DNA of 64,000 nucleotides, from positions 62,001 to 126,000 of the forward strand of contig JALHOZ010000006.1 in assembly GCA_022842725.1 (NCBI GenBank). Direction: 5' to 3'. Positions 17,719 through 26,342 of the stretch are shown piece after piece. The stretch is from Saprospiraceae bacterium. Lineage in GTDB: Bacteria > Bacteroidota > Bacteroidia > Chitinophagales > Saprospiraceae. Every line of letters starts with the position of its first letter. The stretch's first letter is position 1. The translations under genes and the position numbers were made by a program. A model generated the notes under the pieces. It saw nothing but the letters and a program-made list of their open reading frames with translations, was not told where the DNA came from and searched no databases.

Positions 17719-19425
17719 ATGAAAGCATATACCGATGATGTCATCATCAAAAAAACGCAAATTCTGCAGAATATCATGGCAGATCTTGAACTTCTGTCAA
17801 GGGAGATAGGCAACGACTCAATGTCAGAAACGGTACATGAACTTTCTATGCGGATTGAAACTCCCTTCACTTTTGTCATAGTTGGTGAGGTTAAGGCCGG
17901 AAAAAGCAGTTTCATCAATGCTTTACTCGAATCGGACTCCGAAATTTGTAAAGTTGCTCCTTCTCCAATGACAGATACCATACAACAAATCCTTTACGGA
18001 GAAACAGAAAAGACCGAAATTGTAAACACTTATCTCAAAAAGATTTACCAAAATATAGACATTCTCAAAGAAATCGCCATTGTTGACACTCCCGGCACCA
18101 ATACGATCGTGGCTCACCATCAGGAAATAACAGAACGTTTTATCCCTTATTCCGATCTTATCGTTTTTGTGTTTGAAGCTAAAAATCCTTACCGACAATC
18201 TTCCTGGGAATTTTTTGATTATATTCATGCAGAATGGCGTCGAAAAGTTATTTTTGTACTCCAACAAAAAGACCTGTTACCCGAACAAGATCTTCAAATC
18301 AATATCGAAGGCGTCCGAAAACATGCTGTTGAAAAAGGAATCGAACATCCCGTCATTTTTGCCGTTTCTGCCAAAAAAGAAATAGAAAAAAATCCGGAGG
18401 AAAGTGGATTTTCACCATTAAGATTGTACTTACAGGAAAATATCACCGGTGGGCGGGCAGCCTTCCTGAAACTGGAAAACAACATCAATACTTTATTGAC
18501 CATCACAAAAAAACTGGATTTAAGTATTGAAATCAGAAAAAATCAATATCTCGCTGACGTAAGGTTCCGTGAAGATATTACGGAAATCATGAATCAGCAT
18601 GAAAATAAAACCAAGTATCAGATTAATATTCTGACTGAAAATCTTTTAAACAGTTACCACAAAATAACAGAAGAAAAAAGAATCGATCTTAGTGAAGGTT
18701 TGTCTTTAGGCAGTGTCATCAAAAGAACATTTAATTCTTTGTTTGGAAGTACCGGTAATCTAAAAGAATGGCTGGAACATCAATCCAAAGATTTTGAATC
18801 AAAACTCAATACAAGATTAAAAGACAGACTTCAGGAAGGCATTATAGATGTTGCAGAACACATCCAGACCATGGGTAAAATGGTAGATCATAAACTCAAA
18901 CAATCTGAAACCATTCTCAAAAACAGTGACGAAATATTTGCAGATATTGCTGAAAGACGATTGAATGTACTCAGGGATCTTCAACAAAATGTAGGGCAGT
19001 TTATGAATACCGCTGAAAATTTTTATGATGAAAAAATAATGCGGGACTCAGGTAAAATTGCACCCAATTTTGCCGCAGGTAGTGGTATAGCCATTGTCGG
19101 TGTAGTTTTGGCCGCTGTTGTGAATGGTGCTGTATTTGACATTACCGGAGGAGTACTTACTGCTGTAGGTGTCCTGTTTGCGGGTGTAACTTTGGGTATC
19201 AACAAAGGAAAAATCATTAAAAAATTTGATGAAGAAATCATCAAAGGCAGTACCCGTATACATGAAGAAATTCACGAAGGTTTAAGTCAATACACCAGAA
19301 GAATCAGACAAAAGATTGAAACCAATTTTGTAGAATTCGATCAGTTGTTGAATAAAGAAAAGGAAACATTATTGCATTTTGACGAGATGCAAAAAATTAT
19401 TCAGGAAAAGTTGAATCAGTTGTAA
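17719..19425 (+). CDS. Bacterial dynamin-like GTPase
   Basis: The 568-residue protein has an N-terminal dynamin-type GTPase domain: G1 GEVKAGKSS at residues 56-64, a G2 threonine in SPMTDT near 85, G3 DTPGTN from 123, and a G4-like QQKD. Long helical segments follow (about 240-430), then a hydrophobic stretch at about 450-490 rich in Gly, Ala and Val that could be the membrane-inserting paddle. A C-terminal amphipathic helical region closes the protein. Bacterial dynamins remodel or protect membranes. It is a single gene with its own promoter and a strong terminator, unlike the tandem pairs common elsewhere. Confidence 0.85.
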   Translation: MKAYTDDVIIKKTQILQNIMADLELLSREIGNDSMSETVHELSMRIETPFTFVIVGEVKAGKSSFINALLESDSEICKVAPSPMTDTIQQILYGETEKTEIVNTYLKKIYQNIDILKEIAIVDTPGTNTIVAHHQEITERFIPYSDLIVFVFEAKNPYRQSSWEFFDYIHAEWRRKVIFVLQQKDLLPEQDLQINIEGVRKHAVEKGIEHPVIFAVSAKKEIEKNPEESGFSPLRLYLQENITGGRAAFLKLENNINTLLTITKKLDLSIEIRKNQYLADVRFREDITEIMNQHENKTKYQINILTENLLNSYHKITEEKRIDLSEGLSLGSVIKRTFNSLFGSTGNLKEWLEHQSKDFESKLNTRLKDRLQEGIIDVAEHIQTMGKMVDHKLKQSETILKNSDEIFADIAERRLNVLRDLQQNVGQFMNTAENFYDEKIMRDSGKIAPNFAAGSGIAIVGVVLAAVVNGAVFDITGGVLTAVGVLFAGVTLGINKGKIIKKFDEEIIKGSTRIHEEIHEGLSQYTRRIRQKIETNFVEFDQLLNKEKETLLHFDEMQKIIQEKLNQL

Positions 19426-19440
19426 TCAAACATTCAGCAA

Positions 19441-19479
19441 AAAAAAAGACCTGTTTTTGTTTAAAACAGGTCTTTTTTT
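19441..19479. terminator. Bidirectional intrinsic terminator between the dynamin and TlpA genes
   Basis: A perfect inverted repeat with core AAAGACCTGTTTT and AAAACAGGTCTTT around a five-base TGTTT loop, flanked by A and T runs. It lies between two convergent stop codons (19425 plus, 19497 minus) and can end transcription from both sides. Confidence 0.9.
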
Positions 19480-19496
19480 ATTCTGACTATCAAATA

Positions 19497-20600
19497 TTAC
19501 AGGAATTTTTTAACTTGTTGTTCCAAATCGTTTCTAGGATTTATCGCAACAATGGTTCCGTCTTTACCAATCAAAAAGGTCTGAGGAATACTTCGGACAC
19601 CATATTCCTGAGCCGGAGCACATTCCCATTTTTTCAGGTCGCTCACATGACCGTCCCAGGTAAGTTTATCTTGCTCAATAGCCGTCAGCCATCTTGTTTT
19701 TTGCTGATCCATCATGGTACTCAATTGAGCAGGGTCAGTGATCTGTGCCGATGTTCTGGAATCAATACCATCCAAAGAAACACTAAAGACATCAAAACCC
19801 TGTGATTTGTATTTTTGATAAATTTCTACTACGTGTGGGTTTGCTTTTCTGCATGGACCGCACCAGGAAGCCCAAAAGTCGACCAAAACAACTTTACCTT
19901 TGTAATCAGACAACTTTCTTACTTTGCCATCAGGTCCCGGCAATGAAATTTCCGGAGCCGGCTGACCCAACTGAATTTTTGCTGAAGCTTGTTGCATTTT
20001 AACAGACTGAGCCAATTGACCTACCATTTGTTGATAAGATTGTGCAATTTCCTGCTCAGGATATTTACTAAGATATCTGCCACTGACTTTGGTATGTAAA
20101 TCAATAAATTCAGGTCTGATGGTAAACAAACGGGTTGCAATCTGGTAAGCAACCATCGGATCAGCTTCATCAGCCGTATATTTCTGTAAAGCAGGAACAT
20201 CTACCACTTTATTGATATAATCAATGACTTTTTTGTTGTAAGCCTCAGACAAAGGAGATCCGGTAATGGTGTAATTAAAATTATTTAATTCCGCAAGTTT
20301 ACCTTTAACTTCAATTTTTTTCTCACTGCCATCAGCAATGATGTCAATCAATTGCGCACCAACCCTAAGTCTGTAAATACCTTTTTTAAGCCCTTCAGGC
20401 AACTTAAACTCGAAGCTTCCTCCTTGTGCTATCTCTGATGTCAACAAAATTTCAGAATTATTCCCTCCTTTCATTTTGTCAAGATAAATGGTCATTCTGT
20501 CAGCACCTTCCAACACACCCGAAATTTTAGTTCCTTTGTTGGCTGCACACGCAGATACCATCAAAACTGAAAATACCAGAAAAAAAACATTCTTTAGCAT
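19497..20600 (-). CDS. TlpA-type thiol-disulfide oxidoreductase lipoprotein
   Basis: The 367-residue protein begins with a lipoprotein signal (VLMVSACAANKG, lipid-modified Cys18 region). The N-terminal part resembles DUF4369 (ISGVLEGADRMTIYLDKMKGG) and the C-terminal half is a thioredoxin fold. The active site is WCGPC with Cys247 and Cys250, followed by PHVVEIYQKYKSQGFDVFSVSLD. It should act as a membrane-anchored periplasmic reductant, for example for cytochrome c maturation or oxidised envelope proteins. A full promoter lies 40 bases upstream. It shares a bidirectional terminator with the dynamin gene. Confidence 0.9.
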   Translation of the reverse strand: MLKNVFFLVFSVLMVSACAANKGTKISGVLEGADRMTIYLDKMKGGNNSEILLTSEIAQGGSFEFKLPEGLKKGIYRLRVGAQLIDIIADGSEKKIEVKGKLAELNNFNYTITGSPLSEAYNKKVIDYINKVVDVPALQKYTADEADPMVAYQIATRLFTIRPEFIDLHTKVSGRYLSKYPEQEIAQSYQQMVGQLAQSVKMQQASAKIQLGQPAPEISLPGPDGKVRKLSDYKGKVVLVDFWASWCGPCRKANPHVVEIYQKYKSQGFDVFSVSLDGIDSRTSAQITDPAQLSTMMDQQKTRWLTAIEQDKLTWDGHVSDLKKWECAPAQEYGVRSIPQTFLIGKDGTIVAINPRNDLEQQVKKFL

Positions 20601-20639
20601 ATATGTGATTTTGTTAATAAAATTATTTTATAAAATGTG

Positions 20640-20670
20640 CAAAAATATAGAGTTCATGATAGTAAAACAA
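20640..20670 (-). promoter_or_regulatory. Full Bacteroidota promoter for the TlpA-type gene (minus strand)
   Basis: On the minus strand: TTG (20668-20670), 20-base spacer, exact -7 TATTTTTG (20640-20647). The start codon is at 20600, so the leader is about 35 bases. Confidence 0.7.
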
Positions 20671-20829
20671 TAGGCATACCCCTTACAGACCAAAAATCAG
20701 CCTTTTTTATAGATATTTATGAATATATTAACAAAAAATATGCATAAACATCTGAATTAAAGCAAAAAAAATAATGAACAACCTATTTATAGGAAACCAA
20801 AATCATCACAAACAATCCGTTGAATAACC

Positions 20830-20846
20830 ATGTAAAGGGTTTACAT
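20830..20846. repeat. Perfect 7-3-7 inverted repeat (ATGTAAA GGG TTTACAT)
   Basis: This short perfect palindrome lies 34 bases beyond the stop of the PUR gene and about 160 bases ahead of the TlpA promoter. It has no U-tract on either strand, so it is not a standard terminator. It may be an operator or an mRNA 3'-end hairpin. The rest of the gap at 20671-20879 shows nothing else. Confidence 0.4.
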
Positions 20847-20879
20847 CTGCCTGTTCAAAAACTATGTATGGACAAAAAA

Positions 20880-21218
20880 CTACAGTTCTTTGTTGTAATT
20901 ATTATCTCTGGGTTTGAAACGTTTTTCCTGATAAGGTCTTTCAGTATTGTTGAAATCATAATCCGGCAAAAGATTATTTTTTAAGTATGAAACCGCATTT
21001 TCAAGCTCTGATATAAACTTATTTACATCCTCTTTGTACAAATGAATCTTATTTCTGATGGGTGGTTCAGATTCGTGCTTTTTTAATGTTTCAGAAATTA
21101 CAATATAAAAATCGTTAAATTTTGACTTTTGAATATCAATAAAATACTGCCTTTTATCACCCGATTTTATTTTCGCTGAAAATTCCGGGTAGGGTTTGTT
21201 AAAATTTTTGTCGGACAC
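20880..21218 (-). CDS. PUR-alpha-like nucleic-acid-binding protein (DUF3276)
   Basis: This 112-residue protein matches the small single-repeat PUR family of Bacteroidota and spirochaetes (DUF3276). The PUR strand-strand-helix pattern is visible as FSAKIKSGDKRQYFIDIQ, then FYIVISETLKKH, then IHLYKEDVNKFISELENAVSYLK. Related Borrelia proteins bind DNA and RNA as dimers. The C-terminal tail is basic and disordered. Its function here is unknown; post-transcriptional or nucleoid roles are plausible. Confidence 0.88.
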   Translation of the reverse strand: MSDKNFNKPYPEFSAKIKSGDKRQYFIDIQKSKFNDFYIVISETLKKHESEPPIRNKIHLYKEDVNKFISELENAVSYLKNNLLPDYDFNNTERPYQEKRFKPRDNNYNKEL

Positions 21219-21244
21219 AACGTTACTTTTAAATATTTAAAAGT

Positions 21245-21273
21245 CAAATATAGTGAATATCTCAAATATGCAA
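21245..21273 (-). promoter_or_regulatory. Full Bacteroidota promoter for the PUR gene (minus strand)
   Basis: On the minus strand: TTG (21271-21273), 18-base spacer, exact -7 TATATTTG (21245-21252). The start codon is at 21218, giving a leader of about 20 bases. Confidence 0.7.
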
Positions 21274-21336
21274 AATAAATATTGTAAATCCGTACATTTT
21301 AAACCATTTATTTTTCAAAAACGGATTTTATTAACA

Positions 21337-22467
21337 TCAGACTTCAATGTTGTCGACTATTTCCAATCCATAACCTATCAACCCTACCCTCTTTTTAGGA
21401 TGATTTGAAATCAATTGAATTTTCTGAATACCCAAATCACTCAATATCTGAGCGCCGACACCAAAATCCCTTTGTTCCGTGGATTCAATGCCCATATCAT
21501 GATCCTTATTTTCAATCAATTGGAGCTTTTCGAGAATTTGTTCCATCTTTTCACCTTGTCGCAACAATACGAGAACACCCCGTTGATTTTTTGAAATAAG
21601 GGACAAAGTTGCGGATAATTGTTCACCATAATCATCAAACAGAATACCTACAATATCGCCGGTTCCGGCGCTGGAATGGACCCTTACCAAACAAGGTTTT
21701 CCATCAGAGATGTCCCCCATATAAAAAGCCAGATGGATATCTTGTGTGGTCCTCTGACGATAAGCTACAACCTGAAAAACCCCGAATCTTGATTGAATAG
21801 CTGAAACATGAATTTTTTCAATAAGACTCTCTGTTTTCATCCGGTAAGCAACGAGATCTTTTATTGAAATTATTTTGATGTCCATGGCTTTGCTCAATTC
21901 GATCAATTGCGGCAATCTCGCCATGGATCCGTCTTCATTTAATATTTCCACCAAAACACCTGCAGGGTAAAACCCGGCTAATCTCGACAAATCCACTGCT
22001 GCTTCCGTATGCCCTGTACGTCTTAGTACTCCACCTTCCTTGGCAATCAAAGGAAAAATATGTCCCGGTCTCGCATAATCTTCCGCTTTTGTATCCGGAT
22101 TGACTAAGGCTTTTATTCCGGTAGCTCTGTCATATGCTGAGATACCGGTAGAACATCCCTGCCCGATAAGGTCAATGGAAACCGTAAAAGCCGTATTATG
22201 TAATGCCGTGTTTGATTTGACCATGAGATCTAGCTCCAAAGTTTTTGCCCTGCTCTCTTCAATGGGTGCACAAATCAACCCCCTTCCGAATTTTGACATA
22301 AAGTTGATCATATCCGGTGTTACCGTCTCTGCTGCACAAATGAAATCACCTTCATTTTCGCGATCTTCATCATCAACTACTATGATAACCTTACCTTCCC
22401 GTAAGTCTTCTAAAGCTGCCTCTATACTATGTAATTCAATAACATTTTCTGTTACCAACACTTCCAT
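21337..22467 (-). CDS. ribB: 3,4-dihydroxy-2-butanone-4-phosphate synthase with a degenerate GTP cyclohydrolase II domain (RibBX type)
   Basis: The 376-residue protein has an intact RibB domain (residues 1-215): DDEDRENEGD, ARPGHIFPL and RTGHTEA, making dihydroxybutanone phosphate from ribulose 5-phosphate for riboflavin. The C-terminal half is RibA-like but its catalytic set is gone. The zinc cysteines of SECxTGD and RCDCG are replaced by Ala267, Asp278 and Tyr280, and the arginine-finger loop RGIGL is absent (RQGEKMEQI). It therefore looks like RibBX, in which only the RibB reaction remains. It is the last gene of a leftward operon, four bases after a glycosyltransferase. A separate active RibA should exist elsewhere. 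Confidence 0.92.
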   Translation of the reverse strand: MEVLVTENVIELHSIEAALEDLREGKVIIVVDDEDRENEGDFICAAETVTPDMINFMSKFGRGLICAPIEESRAKTLELDLMVKSNTALHNTAFTVSIDLIGQGCSTGISAYDRATGIKALVNPDTKAEDYARPGHIFPLIAKEGGVLRRTGHTEAAVDLSRLAGFYPAGVLVEILNEDGSMARLPQLIELSKAMDIKIISIKDLVAYRMKTESLIEKIHVSAIQSRFGVFQVVAYRQRTTQDIHLAFYMGDISDGKPCLVRVHSSAGTGDIVGILFDDYGEQLSATLSLISKNQRGVLVLLRQGEKMEQILEKLQLIENKDHDMGIESTEQRDFGVGAQILSDLGIQKIQLISNHPKKRVGLIGYGLEIVDNIEV

Positions 22468-22471
22468 AACC

Positions 22472-23680
22472 TTATTTTTTAATGGTGGATAATATAATAT
22501 TTACCAATGTTAAAACACTTTGTTTCCAACTAAAATTCTGTTTAACAAATATTTTTGCTTGTTGTCCGATATTATATATCGCTGTATCATCAGAAAGCAA
22601 AAAATTAATTTTATCAACGAATGTACAAACATCGCTTGCGAGCAATATGTTCACACCGTCCTGACCCAATATGGCATTATTTACCGGAGGAGTTGTGACA
22701 CATGGCAATCCCAAAGCCATAGCTTCCAATATTTTATTTTGTTGGCCTGTTCCGGACCAGATAGGAGCTACGAATATACGCGCAGAAGCATAAGCCTCCC
22801 GAATATCATCAAACCAACCGGAAACGTGAACGTTATCACTTTGTAAGGTCGTAACCCTTTTGTGGGGTCTGGCTCCTGCAATCAATACTTTTATGGTTTT
22901 CGGCAAAAGCGGGAGAATCTGCTTAACCAAAACCTCAGCCGCTTCAATGTTGGGCAGATAACCCATATTGCCGACAAAAACGAGGTCGTAACAAATGTTT
23001 ACCCCGGGCTTTTGAAAAAATGAATCATCAATGCCATTCGGTAATACTTCAATTTCCTTATTGTTTTTCCCGGAATCTTCTAAAATATATCTTTTATCCT
23101 GTTCAGAAATGATGGTAAAAAAATCAAATGCCGATAAAAGTTTTTTTTCATATTTTTTCATCAGATCAGCCTCTTTCAGGTAAATCCACTTTGCCCAAAA
23201 ACCGGCAACACTCGCTCTTCTGTACATGCCAATTCCAAAAGCGTCCATGTAGTCCAACGTTTTAGGTATGTCTGTATTTTCTGCATATTTTGCCATTCTG
23301 GCCAATTGACAATAAATGTGATCCGGTGGATTGTTTTTAAATTCATTCAGGATGCGTTGATGAATTTTTGGTTCATAAAAATACGATACCTGAAAGGGCA
23401 AACCACGCCAAAATCCGGTAAACATTTGTATTATTCTAGAAAAAAAATCCATCCTGTAATAAAAAACTTGCTTTACATAAGGAAGAATCTGCTGTATATC
23501 TTCTTTTTTAGTGTCTCCGTCTCCGATAACAAATAAATCAATCTCAAAAAATGTATTCAGGTGGCAAATTTGATAATATAATCTGAGCTTATCCCCTTTT
23601 TCAAGCGGATACGGAAACCTTGAAGTAAGAATTGCCAATCTTGGTTTTTGTATATCCGGTTTTATCACGAATTTTTGCAA
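22472..23680 (-). CDS. Glycosyltransferase, GT-B fold (GT4-like)
   Basis: The 402-residue protein starts ILTSRFPYPLEKGDKLRLYY and has the C-terminal donor-binding half with DLVFVGNMGYLPNIEAAE, VAPIWSGTGQQNKILEAMALGLP and the conserved Glu. It resembles the GT4-type sugar transferases seen in exopolysaccharide clusters and the glycosyltransferase at 3.7-4.9 kb. The start is either TTG at 23680, abutting the upstream stop, or GTG at 23668; there is no ATG near. It sits between an outer-membrane barrel gene and the RibBX gene in one operon, an arrangement with no obvious functional logic. Confidence 0.87.
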   Translation of the reverse strand: MQKFVIKPDIQKPRLAILTSRFPYPLEKGDKLRLYYQICHLNTFFEIDLFVIGDGDTKKEDIQQILPYVKQVFYYRMDFFSRIIQMFTGFWRGLPFQVSYFYEPKIHQRILNEFKNNPPDHIYCQLARMAKYAENTDIPKTLDYMDAFGIGMYRRASVAGFWAKWIYLKEADLMKKYEKKLLSAFDFFTIISEQDKRYILEDSGKNNKEIEVLPNGIDDSFFQKPGVNICYDLVFVGNMGYLPNIEAAEVLVKQILPLLPKTIKVLIAGARPHKRVTTLQSDNVHVSGWFDDIREAYASARIFVAPIWSGTGQQNKILEAMALGLPCVTTPPVNNAILGQDGVNILLASDVCTFVDKINFLLSDDTAIYNIGQQAKIFVKQNFSWKQSVLTLVNIILSTIKK

Positions 23681-24490
23681 TTATTCACCGTAAGAAATGG
23701 ATAGCGCAGGTGTCAGCCCCAAAACCTGATGAAATGAAGTTGCACCTCTGACATCCAGCGTGTTAACCAACCTGTACCTGAATCCAAAACCAAAAAAATC
23801 TGCATTGGGATTGTATCCTGCCATCAATACCAGTTTTTCTATTACCTGATAATCCAATCCTAATTTGTACTCCCACTGTTTTCTGCTTAACATTTTATCC
23901 ACCTCGGCATAAAGATTAACTTTGTCAGATGGCGAATAAGTTAGCCCTATTCTGAATCTTCCGGCAATTTCATTATATTCCGATAATGTAATACTTACAG
24001 GACTGAATATATGAGAAGCAACAGAAAACTGACGGTCAATCTTCACGATTGCTCCGACAGAAAATGTGGCCGTATAGAGAGATCCGATTTGCTGACCATT
24101 GAAAGCGAGCACGGACAACTTACCTCCTGCAGATACTTTTTTGCTTAATTTTCTGCCATAAGCCAGACCATATAATTGTTCATTATAGACTTCAGATCCG
24201 AATTGGGAAAACACCACACCCAAAGTGCCGAAACCAAACTTTTTAGCCGCGGAAAGCTGAATACCGGACAAGTCTTCCAGATTATATCTTCTTTCATAAC
24301 TTACATCGGCTGACCAATCCTCCAACTCACTTAACCCGGCCTGATTATTATACATTGCACTAATACCTCCTATCGTAAGACCTGCTCTGCCTAAACCATT
24401 AAAATGAGCTCCTCCAAGTCCTGAAAAATGACTTTGAGCAACTCCTGATAAACTAAAAATCAAAAATAGAAAAAAAATATAAATTCTCAT
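23681..24490 (-). CDS. Predicted outer-membrane beta-barrel protein (PorV/PorQ- or FadL-like)
   Basis: The 269-residue protein has a signal peptide (MRIYIFFLFLIFSLSGVAQ) and then alternating strands of a barrel. Early motifs are GLGRAGLTIGG and NNQAGLSELE, the NPAGL-like pattern of FadL/PorV-type proteins, and the end has GFGFRYRLVNTLDV. Such proteins in T9SS bacteria include PorV and PorQ, which work at the cell surface with secreted cargo, but 269 residues is shorter than PorV and the identity is not certain. It is the first gene of the operon leading into the glycosyltransferase and RibBX. Confidence 0.65.
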   Translation of the reverse strand: MRIYIFFLFLIFSLSGVAQSHFSGLGGAHFNGLGRAGLTIGGISAMYNNQAGLSELEDWSADVSYERRYNLEDLSGIQLSAAKKFGFGTLGVVFSQFGSEVYNEQLYGLAYGRKLSKKVSAGGKLSVLAFNGQQIGSLYTATFSVGAIVKIDRQFSVASHIFSPVSITLSEYNEIAGRFRIGLTYSPSDKVNLYAEVDKMLSRKQWEYKLGLDYQVIEKLVLMAGYNPNADFFGFGFRYRLVNTLDVRGATSFHQVLGLTPALSISYGE

Positions 24491-24691
24491 ATTTTTATAT
24501 TAAAACGTAAAAATAGTATTTTTCCAGACTTTAAAAATTATTTAACCCTGCTTTATATTCTCAACATTTTTTATCTTCACCTCTGAATACATTTTTTTTA
24601 TTTGTCATGTAATGTGGGACTTAAAAACACATTATCATGATTCTTTGTTACGTGTAAAGTCAACATCAGAAATTATCATTTAAAACATTTC

Positions 24692-25438
24692 ATGAATCTG
24701 CAGATATTTACCCATTTTGGAAAATTCATCCTTTGGCAAAAACAAATATTTAAAAGGCCGGAAAATTGGTCTATGTATTACAAAGAGACGTTACGTCAGA
24801 TGTACGACATCGGTATAGGCTCATTTCCCATTGTTTTTTTGATATCTATTTTTATCGGTGCGGTAACGGCCGTACAATTTGCTTATCAAATGGCGGGCAC
24901 ATTAATCCCCAGGTATTATATAGGGTATATTGTTCGGGATATGACCATTATCGAATTGGCGCCGACCATCACTTGTTTGGTATTAGCAGGAAAAGTTGGC
25001 AGTAATATGGCTGCAGAATTAGGAGGTATGAGACAAAAAGAACATATAGATGCTATGGAAATTATGGGTGTTAATACATCCACATATCTTATTTTACCAA
25101 AACTGATCGGTTCTTTAGTGATGATTCCGGTACTTGTTTGTGCTGCAGCAATCATCGGTATTGCCGGCGCTTATCTGGCATCTGTTCCTACAGGTTTTTT
25201 TATGGATGATGAATTTATCACCGGGCTCAGATCATTTTTTGTGCCTTATAATGTTGTTATGATGTTTGTAAAAGCTTTTGTTTTTGCTTATATCCTTACC
25301 AGCGTAGCCAGCTATCAGGGTTACTTTGTCAGGGGTGGAAGTATTGAACTCGGAGCCGCAAGTACCCGGGCTGTCGTATATAGTAATATCCTCATATTAC
25401 TGGCTGATTATGTTATTGCATTATTATTAACCGTCTGA
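24692..25438 (+). CDS. mlaE: ABC transporter permease, MlaE family
   Basis: The 248-residue protein has five to six hydrophobic segments and the MlaE family core: IELAPTITCLVLAGKVGSNMAAELGGM followed by EQIDAMEIMG-like EHIDAMEIMGVNT. MlaE is the inner-membrane permease of the phospholipid transporter that keeps the outer leaflet of the outer membrane asymmetric. The ATPase gene follows after two bases. No MCE-domain (MlaD) gene follows, so the substrate-binding part must be encoded elsewhere. I found no clean promoter in the 200-base divergent gap upstream. Confidence 0.9.
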   Translation: MNLQIFTHFGKFILWQKQIFKRPENWSMYYKETLRQMYDIGIGSFPIVFLISIFIGAVTAVQFAYQMAGTLIPRYYIGYIVRDMTIIELAPTITCLVLAGKVGSNMAAELGGMRQKEHIDAMEIMGVNTSTYLILPKLIGSLVMIPVLVCAAAIIGIAGAYLASVPTGFFMDDEFITGLRSFFVPYNVVMMFVKAFVFAYILTSVASYQGYFVRGGSIELGAASTRAVVYSNILILLADYVIALLLTV

Positions 25439-25440
25439 TT

Positions 25441-26196
25441 ATGATTCGTGTAGAAAATATTATTAAAACTTTCGGAAAACAGGAAGTATTAAAAGGCATT
25501 AGTTTTTTGTTTGAAGCCGGAAAAACAAATCTTATTATTGGAAAAAGTGGTTCCGGTAAAACAGTATTACTCAAAATACTCATAGGTCTGCTGCATCCGG
25601 ATTCAGGAAGTGTTTGGTATGAAAACAATAACCTGACGACTTCGACAAAAGATCAGCTGAGACAAATCCGTTTACAATGCGGAATGTTATTTCAGGGAAA
25701 TGCATTATTTGACTCAATGACTATTGAAGAAAACATTCGTTTCCCTATGGATATGTTCAGTCACAAAACAGCTAAAGAAAAACTGCATCGCGTAAACGAT
25801 TGTCTTGAAAGGGTAAGCTTAGCAGGTATTAATCATAAATACCCTTCAGAAATTTCCGGAGGTATGCAAAAAAGAGTGGGTATAGCAAGGGCTATTGTAT
25901 TAAACCCTAAATTCCTTTTTTGTGACGAACCCAATTCAGGATTGGACCCTAAAACTTCTATCACAATAGACAACCTGATCTCCTCCATTACCAAAGAAAA
26001 TAATATCACCACAATTATCAATACACATGACATGAATTCTGTAATGGAAATCGGTGAAAACATTTGTTTATTGGACAATGGATATTTAGCCTGGCAAGGT
26101 CAAAAAGAAATGGTTTTATCGGATCAAAGTGAAGTTTTACATGACTTTATTTTTGCTTCTCCCTTTCTGCAAAAACTGGTTGAAAGCGCTAAATAA
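25441..26196 (+). CDS. mlaF: ABC transporter ATP-binding protein, MlaF-like
   Basis: The 251-residue ATPase has Walker A GKSGSGKT, a Q-loop in CGMLFQGNALFDSMT (the ALFDS motif typical of MlaF-type ATPases), the signature ISGGMQKRVGIARA, and Walker B LFCDEPNSGLDP, followed by the switch histidine in INTHDM. The second residue of the D-loop region is Asn rather than Thr (EPNSGLDP), a small variation. It would power lipid movement by the adjacent MlaE permease in the inner membrane. Confidence 0.92.
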   Translation: MIRVENIIKTFGKQEVLKGISFLFEAGKTNLIIGKSGSGKTVLLKILIGLLHPDSGSVWYENNNLTTSTKDQLRQIRLQCGMLFQGNALFDSMTIEENIRFPMDMFSHKTAKEKLHRVNDCLERVSLAGINHKYPSEISGGMQKRVGIARAIVLNPKFLFCDEPNSGLDPKTSITIDNLISSITKENNITTIINTHDMNSVMEIGENICLLDNGYLAWQGQKEMVLSDQSEVLHDFIFASPFLQKLVESAK

Positions 26197-26202
26197 AGTC
26201 TT

Positions 26203-26305
26203 GTTTCGAATTCAGAACTGTTTCAGACTTGTGGTTCAGTTTCTGTCATCGAGCTCCTCTTTCATTCGAAACATAAGGAAATATCACACTAAATATTATT
26301 TCCTT
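26203..26305. repeat. Nested inverted repeats between convergent genes
   Basis: A perfect 9-base inverted repeat (GTTTCGAAT at 26203-26211, ATTCGAAAC at 26264-26272) encloses an imperfect inner pairing (CAGAACTG with CAGTTTCTG). A second 8-base repeat follows (AAGGAAAT at 26275-26282, ATTTCCTT at 26298-26305). No open frame covers it and there is no U-tract. It could be a structured 3' end or a small RNA; I cannot assign a family. Confidence 0.4.
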
Positions 26306-26342
26306 GAGTGTATAATATTTTAAACTATTGCTTATGGGTTTT

